NCBI GenBank assembly: GCA_021823085.1
Contig: JAKAPG010000027.1
Location: forward strand, 1 to 12,459
Length of the DNA stretch: 12,459 nucleotides
Source of the DNA: Thermoplasmata archaeon
GTDB taxonomy: Archaea > Thermoplasmatota > Thermoplasmata > Lutacidiplasmatales > UBA184
Direction of reading: 5' to 3'
The translations under genes were made by a program, and so were the position numbers. The notes under the pieces were generated by a model, which did no database searches, was not told the origin of the DNA, and saw only the letters and a program-made list of their open reading frames with translations. This document shows, one piece after another, positions 1 through 5,972 of the stretch. Each line of letters opens with the position of its first letter. The stretch's first letter is position 1.

Positions 1-649
1 TCTTGAGAGCCTTCAGACGTTTATTAATTTCGTCCTCGGTGAGCTCGCGGTACTCCTTGGCGGTGATCGTGTGTACCAAGTAGCCGTCGCCGCTGTAGTT
101 GTCGCGCTTCATCGCCACGGTCAGCCCGCGAAGGGCCACGTCGATCCCGTCGTTGACGCTGATCTCGCGGGAGTACGCCTCTTCCAAGACCCCGTACGCG
201 AACGTCGAGCCGCTCCCCACCGAGCAGTATCGATCCTCAATGGCGCCGCCGGCCGGATCGATCGAGAAGATGTGACCTCCCTTCGAGTCGACCCCGCCCA
301 GGATCAACCACGTGTAGTACGGGAACATCCGGTTCCCGGACAGGATGTTCGCGAGCAGCGTGGAAGCTCCTTCGGCCGTGATCGGAGCGTTGCGCCTCAG
401 GCGATAGAGCGAGACCTCCGCCTTGAGGTATCGCACGAGCGTCTGCGCATCGCCGACGCCGCCGGCGATCGTGACGCCGATGTTGTCGTCGACCTTGAAG
501 ACCTTGAACGTCTGCTTGTTGGCGATTAGGTTGCCCGCGGTCGCCCGACGCTCGGTCGCGAGGACGACCCCGTCCTTCGCCACCATCCCGATCGTCGTGG
601 TTCCCTTGAGCAAACGATCCCTTTCCTCGACGCTGATGAGATTCGACAT
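1..649 (-). CDS. psmB: Proteasome beta subunit (3' end cut by window)
   Basis: Catalytic subunit of the archaeal 20S proteasome, the cytosolic barrel protease fed by PAN- or Cdc48-type ATPases. I read it from ATG at 649-647; 216 codons are visible and the frame is still open at base 2. A 16-residue propeptide ending in LLKG precedes TTTIG, so Thr17 would be the autocatalytically exposed nucleophile. In mature numbering Glu17 (ATERR) and Lys33 (TFK) are in place, as in the Thermoplasma enzyme. The GDAQTLVRYLKAEVSLYRL stretch, the GGVDSKG strand and the SVGSGSTFAYGVLE segment are also family hallmarks. Length and ending DEINKRLKALK suggest only a few residues are missing. A GGAG-type Shine-Dalgarno (AAGGGAG, 656-662) lies 6 nt upstream of the ATG, and a TATA element sits further up. 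Transcribed divergently from sdhA. Confidence 0.96.
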   Translation of the reverse strand, partial: MSNLISVEERDRLLKGTTTIGMVAKDGVVLATERRATAGNLIANKQTFKVFKVDDNIGVTIAGGVGDAQTLVRYLKAEVSLYRLRRNAPITAEGASTLLANILSGNRMFPYYTWLILGGVDSKGGHIFSIDPAGGAIEDRYCSVGSGSTFAYGVLEEAYSREISVNDGIDVALRGLTVAMKRDNYSGDGYLVHTITAKEYRELTEDEINKRLKALK

Positions 650-697
650 GAACGGCTCCCTTCGTCCGATGGGAAACGAGTGGGGGACGCGGGGGTG

Positions 698-707
698 CGT
701 ATATAAC
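698..707 (-). promoter_or_regulatory. TATA box of the proteasome beta gene
   Basis: On the minus strand this reads CGTTATATAC, close to the archaeal TTTATATA box. Its centre is about 54 bp upstream of the psmB ATG. Transcription starting 25-27 bp downstream would give a leader of roughly 28 nt, enough to hold the AAGGGAG Shine-Dalgarno seen at 656-662. The start site is inferred from spacing only. Confidence 0.6.
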
Positions 708-801
708 GGCTCACGACGGCGTTACGCATTCTTCACCGACGAAACCAAGGGAACCGGCTCCCGGGCGCACGAGCGTCGGTCCCCTGCACGGTCGGTGCGC
801 T

Positions 802-812
802 GATGATTAATC
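802..812 (+). promoter_or_regulatory. Possible AT-rich promoter element of the sdh operon
   Basis: GATGATTAATC is the only AT-rich patch just upstream of sdhA in an otherwise GC-rich spacer. Its centre lies about 33 bp before the ATG at 841, roughly where a TATA box for a leaderless transcript would sit. No Shine-Dalgarno precedes that ATG, which agrees with leaderless initiation. It is a weak match to a TATA consensus, so this is tentative. Confidence 0.35.
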
Positions 813-840
813 CTTGGTCGAGTTCGGTCGTTCGGTTCTG

Positions 841-2523
841 ATGCGTCGGCACGAAGTAATAGTTGTCGGCGCGGGCCTGGCCGGCCAACGGGCCGCTCTC
901 GCCGCGGTCGAGGCCGGACGGGACGTTGCGGTCGTATCGAAGCTCCATCCGCTCCGCTCCCACTCCGGGGCCGCGCAGGGAGGCATCAACGCCGCCGTGG
1001 GGGCCGAGGACTCCGTCGACACCCACATCTACGACACGGTGAAGGGCTCGGACTACCTCGGCGACCAGGACGCGATCGAATTCTTCTGCCGCGAGGCGGG
1101 ACCGACCGTCGTCGAGATGGAGCACTTCGGTACGATCTTCAGCCGTGCGCCGGACGGTTCTCTCGCACGTCGACCGTTCGGGGGCGCCGGCTTTCCCCGC
1201 ACCATCTATGCGGCGGACCGGACGGGGCTCGCTCTGCTCCAGGCGATCTGGGAACGCCTCGCGACGGACGCGTCGCGCTTCACGCTCTACCAGGAGTGGG
1301 ACTTGACCCGGATCGTCGTCCGCGAAGGGAAGGTCCAAGGCATCGTCGCATTCGATCGCAAGACCGGCCTCTTCGAAGGGATCGCGGCGCCGGCCGTCGT
1401 GGTCGCGACCGGCCCGAGCGGCCGCATCTACGCGCGCACCACGAACGCGCACAGCTGTACCGGGGACGGTGTAGCCGCCGCCTACGAGGCCGGGGCCCTC
1501 GTCAAGGACATGGAGTTCGTCCAGTTCCATCCGACCGCACTGCCCGAATCCGGGATCCTCATCACCGAGGGCGCCCGTGGGGAGGGCGGGATCCTGAAGA
1601 ACGCGCAGGGCGAGCGGTTCATGTCCAAGTACGCGCCGCACGTCCTCGAGCTCGCTTCCCGCGACGTGGTGTCGCGCGCGATTGCGACCGAGGTCGCCGA
1701 GGGTCGCGGCTTCGAGGGCGGATTCGTTCACCTCGAACTGATGCATCTCGGCAAGGAGCGGATCGAGAGTCGATTGCAGGAGATCTGCGACTTCTGTCGG
1801 AACTTCTCCGGCATCGATCCCGTCACGCAGCCGATCCCGGTCTACCCCGCCCAGCACTACATGATGGGTGGGATCGGGACGAACGCGAAGGGCGCGACGA
1901 ACGTTCCCGGGCTATTTGCCGCGGGGGAAGCGGCGTGCGTCTCCATCCACGGCGCGAATCGGCTCGGGGGAAACTCGCTCCTCGAAACGCTCGTCTTCGG
2001 CAAACAGGCGGGCATCGCCGCCGCCGCGTACGCCCAGCAATCGAGCGATCGACCCGTCGTCACCGACGCGGACGTGAATGCCTCGCAGGTTCCGATCCGG
2101 GCGATGATGGCTCGGAGCGATGGCGAGGACCCGTCCAAGCTGCGGGCCGAGATGCAGGCGACGATGGACCGCTACGCCGGCATCTACCGCACCGAAGCGG
2201 ACATGCTCGAAGGTATCCGGCGGATCCGAGCCCTGAAGGCGCGCTACGCGAACGTGCGGATCGTGGATCGCTCTCAGGTCTACAACCTCAACCTTACCGA
2301 CGCGCTCGAGGTCGGGCACATGCTGGATCTCGCCGAAGTGATCGTCGTGGGAGCGTACGCGCGCACGGAGAGCCGAGGCGCCCACTTTCGGATCGACTAT
2401 CCCAAGCGCGACGACGCGCGCTGGATGCGCCATACGCTGGCGCGCAAGAGCGCCGAGGGTCCCGAGCTCTCGTATAGTCCGGTTGCGTACACGCGATGGG
2501 AACCGAAGGAGCGGGTCTACTGA
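841..2523 (+). CDS. sdhA: Succinate dehydrogenase/fumarate reductase flavoprotein subunit
   Basis: Flavoprotein subunit that oxidises succinate to fumarate (or the reverse) in the TCA cycle and respiratory chain, passing electrons to the iron-sulfur subunit. 560 residues, normal for the family. The N-terminus shows the dinucleotide-binding GAGLAG (residues 10-15) and RSHSGAAQGG, in which His41 is the expected covalent FAD attachment site. Active-site segments follow: QFHPT (His230), TEGARGEGG (Arg246, proton-transfer arginine) and HYMMGG (His339), then NRLGGNSLLE binding FAD. I chose ATG 841 because the protein then begins MRRHEVIVVGAG, typical of the family. An upstream in-frame TTG at 814 would add nine residues, has no better ribosome signal and overlaps the probable promoter. 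The stop overlaps the sdhB start as TGATG. The family identity is secure; the physiological direction is not shown by sequence. Confidence 0.96.
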   Translation: MRRHEVIVVGAGLAGQRAALAAVEAGRDVAVVSKLHPLRSHSGAAQGGINAAVGAEDSVDTHIYDTVKGSDYLGDQDAIEFFCREAGPTVVEMEHFGTIFSRAPDGSLARRPFGGAGFPRTIYAADRTGLALLQAIWERLATDASRFTLYQEWDLTRIVVREGKVQGIVAFDRKTGLFEGIAAPAVVVATGPSGRIYARTTNAHSCTGDGVAAAYEAGALVKDMEFVQFHPTALPESGILITEGARGEGGILKNAQGERFMSKYAPHVLELASRDVVSRAIATEVAEGRGFEGGFVHLELMHLGKERIESRLQEICDFCRNFSGIDPVTQPIPVYPAQHYMMGGIGTNAKGATNVPGLFAAGEAACVSIHGANRLGGNSLLETLVFGKQAGIAAAAYAQQSSDRPVVTDADVNASQVPIRAMMARSDGEDPSKLRAEMQATMDRYAGIYRTEADMLEGIRRIRALKARYANVRIVDRSQVYNLNLTDALEVGHMLDLAEVIVVGAYARTESRGAHFRIDYPKRDDARWMRHTLARKSAEGPELSYSPVAYTRWEPKERVY

Positions 2524-3497
2524 TGGGGGCGAAGCTGCTGGAGGCGCCGATCGATGTCTACCGCTTCGAGCCGGGAAGGGATGCCGCCCCGCGCTACGAA
2601 CGCTACACGCTGACGGTCGAGCCCCACACCCCGGTGCTGACCGCGCTGCTCAAGATCCGCGCGGAGATGGACCCGAGCCTCACGCTGCGCTACTCCTGCC
2701 GTAGCTCGATCTGCGGATCGTGCGCGATGCAGATCAACTCGAAGAGCCGCCTCGCCTGTCAGACTCCGATCGGACCGGAGATCGAACGGCACGGCCGTCT
2801 GGTTGTCGAGCCGATGCGCAACCAGCCGGTCCTCCGGGACTTGGTCGTCGACCAGGCTCCGTTCTGGCGGCAGTACGACCGCATCGAGCCGCATCTCAAG
2901 CTCGACCCCCGACACCCGATGCCCGAAGGAAAGCCGAACCCGATGAGCCCGGAGGAGGTTGCCCGTTTCTACGAGACTCCGCGCTGCATCGCCTGCGCCG
3001 CGTGCTTCTCCGCCTGCCCCGCGGTCGAGGCCGACCCCGACTTCCCGGGGCCGATGGCTCTCGCGAAGCTCTACCGGTTCGTCGTCGATCCTCGGGACCA
3101 GGCCCACCAGGACCGGCTGGTCCGGATCCAGACGGGCGGGCTCTGGCTGTGCCTGCGCTGCCACCTGTGCACCGAGGCGTGCCCGAAGGACGTGCGCCCT
3201 TCCGAACGCATCCGCGATCTCAAAGAGCTCGCGATCGCCGCTCAAGGCGGGACCGAGCCGGGCTCTCGCCACGCCATCGGGTTCAAGGAGAACATCCGCG
3301 AGCGCGGGCTGCTTCAGGAGATGAAGCTCGTACGGCAGACCGAGGGGCTCGCCGGCCTGGTCGGGCAGGCGGGACAGGGGCTTCGCATGCGCCGAAAGAA
3401 GCCCGAGATCACGAAGAAGCCGCGGGCGATCGAGGGCCTGGACCAGTTGCAGACGCTGTACCGCGAGCTCGACCACCCCGCCGAGGGAGAGCCGTGA
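2523..3497 (+). CDS. sdhB: Succinate dehydrogenase iron-sulfur subunit, 4Fe-4S variant
   Basis: Electron-transfer subunit linking SdhA to the third subunit. 324 residues from ATG 2523, which shares bases with the sdhA stop (TGATG); GGAG lies 11 nt upstream. An ATG at 2496 would add nine residues but lies inside sdhA and fits less well. The ferredoxin-like N-terminus carries Cys59, Cys64, Cys67 and Cys79 for the [2Fe-2S] centre (CRSSICGSC...C). The helical domain has two full CxxCxxCxxxCP motifs, at 155-166 (CIACAACFSACP) and 210-221 (CLRCHLCTEACP). In mitochondrial and E. coli SdhB the second motif lacks its second cysteine and holds [3Fe-4S]. Here Cys213 is present, so a second [4Fe-4S] is expected, as described for Sulfolobales SQR and TfrB-like proteins. 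The last 90 or so residues form a basic, helical extension. Confidence 0.95.
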   Translation: MGAKLLEAPIDVYRFEPGRDAAPRYERYTLTVEPHTPVLTALLKIRAEMDPSLTLRYSCRSSICGSCAMQINSKSRLACQTPIGPEIERHGRLVVEPMRNQPVLRDLVVDQAPFWRQYDRIEPHLKLDPRHPMPEGKPNPMSPEEVARFYETPRCIACAACFSACPAVEADPDFPGPMALAKLYRFVVDPRDQAHQDRLVRIQTGGLWLCLRCHLCTEACPKDVRPSERIRDLKELAIAAQGGTEPGSRHAIGFKENIRERGLLQEMKLVRQTEGLAGLVGQAGQGLRMRRKKPEITKKPRAIEGLDQLQTLYRELDHPAEGEP

Positions 3498-4390
3498 AGA
3501 TCGCCTACTACCCCGGTTGCGTCGCTCAGGAGTCGGGCCGAGAGCTCGACATGGCGACGCGCTGGGTCGCGAAGGCGCTCGGCATCGAACTGGTCGAGTT
3601 CCCGACCTTCTCCTGTTGCGGGTCCGGGTTCGTCGACGAGGCGAACCTCACGCTCAACGTCGCGATCAACGCCCGCAACCTCGGCATCGCCGAGCGCGCG
3701 GGCCTCGACGTCCTGACGATCTGCTCCACCTGCCAAGGCATGCTGAGCCTTGCGAACCACCGCCTCGAGGACCCTGCGATGCGGGCCCGTGTGGATCCGG
3801 CGCTCGCGAAGATCGGAATGCCGTACAAGGGCACGGTCAAGGTGAAGCACCTCCTCGAGGTTCTCACCCGGGATATCGGCCTCGGTGCGGTCAAGGCCCG
3901 CGTGCGACGGCCGCTCACCGGACTCAAGGTCGGGGCGTTCTACGGCTGTCATCTCCTGCGCCCGAGCCAAGAGTCCTCGATGGAGAGCCCGGAGGAGCCT
4001 CGCTCCTTCGAAGACCTTCTCGACGCGATCGGAGCCGAGCCGGTGATGTACCGCGGTCGGGTCATGTGCTGCGGGTTCCCGATCCTCTTCGTCAAGGGAG
4101 AGACCGCGAACCGCATCGCCGCCCGCCAGATCGCCGATGCGAAGGACCACGGGGCGCACGCGATGGCCACCCCGTGCCCGCTCTGCCACATCTCGCTCGA
4201 CGGCTATCAAAACAAGGCCGAGGCGGCCGTGGGACGGGAATTCGACATGCCGATCTTCCATCTACCGCAGCTGGTGGCGCTGGCCCTCGGAGCCACGCCG
4301 GAGGAGATCGGCCTGCCGCGCCACCTCGTTCCGGCCGGGCCGGCCCTCGCCCACATCCGCCCGGACCCGACGGCCGCTCCCCGCGCGTAG
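3494..4390 (+). CDS. HdrB-like CCG-domain subunit (SdhE-type / TfrB C-terminal-like)
   Basis: Cysteine-rich third subunit of an E-type succinate:quinone reductase or thiol:fumarate reductase; it replaces a classical membrane anchor. 298 residues from GTG 3494, which overlaps the sdhB stop by four bases (GTGA), with GGGAG a few bases upstream. Two CCG domains are visible. The first has Cys9 (PGC), Cys41-Cys42-Gly43 and Cys77/Cys80 (CSTC); the second has Cys152 (GCH), Cys192-Cys193-Gly194 and Cys228/Cys231 (CPLC). In heterodisulfide reductase HdrB such motifs bind non-cubane [4Fe-4S] clusters. There are no transmembrane segments, so membrane binding would need amphipathic surfaces or a partner. 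In Methanothermobacter TfrB the same domain is fused to the SdhB part; here they are separate genes. Quinone versus thiol/disulfide as redox partner cannot be decided from sequence. Symbols such as sdhE or sdhC are used inconsistently, so none is given. Confidence 0.88.
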   Translation: MKIAYYPGCVAQESGRELDMATRWVAKALGIELVEFPTFSCCGSGFVDEANLTLNVAINARNLGIAERAGLDVLTICSTCQGMLSLANHRLEDPAMRARVDPALAKIGMPYKGTVKVKHLLEVLTRDIGLGAVKARVRRPLTGLKVGAFYGCHLLRPSQESSMESPEEPRSFEDLLDAIGAEPVMYRGRVMCCGFPILFVKGETANRIAARQIADAKDHGAHAMATPCPLCHISLDGYQNKAEAAVGREFDMPIFHLPQLVALALGATPEEIGLPRHLVPAGPALAHIRPDPTAAPRA

Positions 4391-4433
4391 TCCGAACCAA
4401 GAGGGCAAAGCCCCCGGCTTCGCTCGCCAATGC

Positions 4434-5123
4434 GTGGACGCCGACGAAAGCCGGCGCGGGAGCAGAAGTCTTCCCGAGGAGACGGCCCACGGATGGACGG
4501 CGCCCGAGCGGGACGATCTCTCGCGCATCCTCGCCCTGAGCGACGGGGTCTTCGCTTTCGCGATGACCCTGCTTGTGCTCAACCTCACCGGGCTCAGCTT
4601 CCTCAACTGCGGTACCGCGGCGCTTCCCTGCTCGGCGTCGGTCCTCGACGCAGGTCTTGCGGACAACATCTCGGTCTTCGTCGGTTACGCCATCGTCTTC
4701 TTCGTCGTCGCGCTCTGGTGGACGAATCACCACCGGATCTTCCGCTTCATCGAGCGCTACGACTCGACCCTCGTCTGGTACAACATCATCCTGCTGATCT
4801 TCATCGCTGCGACGCCGTTCGCCCTCGAGGTCTTCAACCGGTTCTCCGACACGACGACGGGGGTCGTCCTCTTCGCGGCCGTCAGCGGCTTCACCGGACT
4901 GATGCTCGGGGCCGTCTGGTGGCACGCGCTCGGTCCGGCCGGGCTGGTGAGCCCGAAGTTTCCCCAAGTCGAGCGGCATATCGCGCGCCGGCGCTCGATG
5001 TTCATCCCGCTCGTCTTCTTCGCGAGCGTCCCGGTAGCGTTCGTCGCGCCGTCGATCGCGGCGTATCTCTGGGCGATCGCGTTCCCGGTCGGCCTGCTGA
5101 TGCGCCACTACGGGCCGGCGTGA
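4434..5123 (+). CDS. TMEM175-family (DUF1211) membrane protein, putative potassium channel
   Basis: Predicted integral membrane protein of 229 residues. Residues 31-49 (RILALSDGVFAFAMTLLVL) carry the R-x4-SDG-x-F family signature that lines the pore of TMEM175 potassium channels. I see six hydrophobic segments, roughly 32-54, 80-98, 116-134, 142-165, 184-200 and 203-222, matching single-repeat prokaryotic members that assemble as tetramers. The TM1-TM2 loop has an expanded insert with two cysteines (NCGTAALPC) that could form an external disulfide. The start is uncertain: GTG 4434 is the only in-frame start codon between the preceding stop and the SDG motif, and no clear Shine-Dalgarno precedes it. 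It follows the sdh genes by 43 bp on the same strand, so it may be co-transcribed. Its 3' end overlaps the opposing gene by 16 bp. Family call is good; channel activity is inferred. Confidence 0.8.
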   Translation: MDADESRRGSRSLPEETAHGWTAPERDDLSRILALSDGVFAFAMTLLVLNLTGLSFLNCGTAALPCSASVLDAGLADNISVFVGYAIVFFVVALWWTNHHRIFRFIERYDSTLVWYNIILLIFIAATPFALEVFNRFSDTTTGVVLFAAVSGFTGLMLGAVWWHALGPAGLVSPKFPQVERHIARRRSMFIPLVFFASVPVAFVAPSIAAYLWAIAFPVGLLMRHYGPA

Positions 5124-5383
5124 GACCGCGGATCGGGCGCAGGATCGCTCGGTGGGGCGAGTTCGGGGGGGCGTGTCACCACCCGGTGGAGCCGGTCGCA
5201 CGTTCGGCGGAAGTACGCGGAACCCTGCGCGCCGTACTCCGTGCCGAGGCGGGCCACGATCTCTTCGTCCGATCGCTCGAGGTCGACCGACGGGCTGAAC
5301 ATGCACGAGAAGACGAGGAACCCCTGGCCCTCGATCTCGAAGCGATCGGTCTCGGGGGCACCGCAGAACGGACAGGAGAGCAC
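5108..5383 (-). CDS. Small zinc-ribbon-like protein of unknown function
   Basis: 91 residues, last gene of the mutS-mutL-nuclease cluster, beginning 25 bp after the nuclease stop. GTG 5383 is the only plausible start in frame before the first cysteine pair, giving a protein that begins LSCPFCG. Cys4 and Cys7 (CPFC) form a metal-binding knuckle. Cys27 (FSCMF), Cys62 and His66 (CDRLH) could complete a site. The segment FEIEGQGFLVFSCMFSPSVDL looks like beta strands of a small ribbon fold, followed by an acidic helix and YFRRTCDRLH. The C-terminal 25 residues are Pro-rich and probably disordered. I do not recognise a characterised family and assign no function. Frame choice rests on codon character and the clustered cysteines. 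Confidence 0.6.
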   Translation of the reverse strand: MLSCPFCGAPETDRFEIEGQGFLVFSCMFSPSVDLERSDEEIVARLGTEYGAQGSAYFRRTCDRLHRVVTRPPELAPPSDPAPDPRSHAGP

Positions 5384-5408
5384 GGCCCCATCGACCGGCG
5401 AGATCCGC

Positions 5409-5972
5409 TTATCGTTGGCGCGTCCCCTCCGTCTCCCCGGCCGCCTCCTCGAGGGTCCATTCCCGGTAGGCACGACCGTGGCCGAGCCGGCGGATCGCGG
5501 ACCCAAGACCCTCGAGACGAACGTCGGAAGGGGCCTCGCCACGGTCGATGCTGTCGAGCCATGCGGTCAGCCGGGCCCGTTCTTCTCGGGGTTCGGAGCG
5601 GGACGGGAACGGGAGGGGGGCTCGGACCGTCTGGACGCTCTCCCCATGGACCCACCAGACCCCCACGACCGTGCTCAATCGACCCGCGCGCCCGGCAGCG
5701 AGACGCTCGGCGGCGGATCGCGACCCGACTCCCACTCCGACCCAATCGCCCCAGAAGCGGCGCCTTAGGGCCTGCTCGAAGACCTGCCGTGCCTCCGCGC
5801 GCTTGAGCTCGATCATCCCGAGCTCGTCGCCGCGACGGACGATGAGGTCGAAGTAGTCGCTCCCGTCCGGGTCCGCGTACACGCGGAACCCTTGGGTCTC
5901 CCAGTACGCGCGCATCGGGGCGATCATCTCCATCTCCCGCCGGAACGGCGGGTCCGCGTCCCGCCGGCTCAC
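5409..5972 (-). CDS. Predicted PD-(D/E)XK nuclease-superfamily protein, MutL-linked
   Basis: 187 residues from GTG 5972, overlapping the mutL stop by four bases (GTGA), so probably translationally coupled to mutL. The N-terminal ~85 residues follow the order expected of a restriction-endonuclease-like fold. A helix with Glu13/Glu15 is followed by a strand (GFRVYAD), DYFDLIV (Asp42), GMIELKRA (Glu55-x-Lys57, the ExK half of the motif), a helix containing Gln67, and a strand (WVGVGVGS). That would place the metal site at Asp42, Glu55 and Lys57. The second half (about 95-187) is Arg-rich and resembles nothing I recognise. Close equivalents might be Mrr/VRR-like nucleases, but no specific family can be named. 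Nuclease activity is an inference from motif order and strand pattern; an inactive fold or a DNA-binding role is possible. Confidence 0.62.
   Translation of the reverse strand: MSRRDADPPFRREMEMIAPMRAYWETQGFRVYADPDGSDYFDLIVRRGDELGMIELKRAEARQVFEQALRRRFWGDWVGVGVGSRSAAERLAAGRAGRLSTVVGVWWVHGESVQTVRAPLPFPSRSEPREERARLTAWLDSIDRGEAPSDVRLEGLGSAIRRLGHGRAYREWTLEEAAGETEGTRQR

Noticed and set aside
698..707. The TATATA patch as promoter for sdhA
   Set aside because: It is about 140 bp from the sdhA ATG but correctly spaced for psmB on the other strand.
814..840. TTG start for sdhA nine codons upstream
   Set aside because: No ribosome-binding site, overlaps the likely promoter, and ATG 841 gives the standard family N-terminus.
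733..1857. A 374-codon open frame on the minus strand opposite sdhA
   Set aside because: It is a by-product of GC-rich codon use in sdhA: Arg/Asp/Glu/Gly/Val-rich, no recognisable domain, and fully covered by a well-supported gene.
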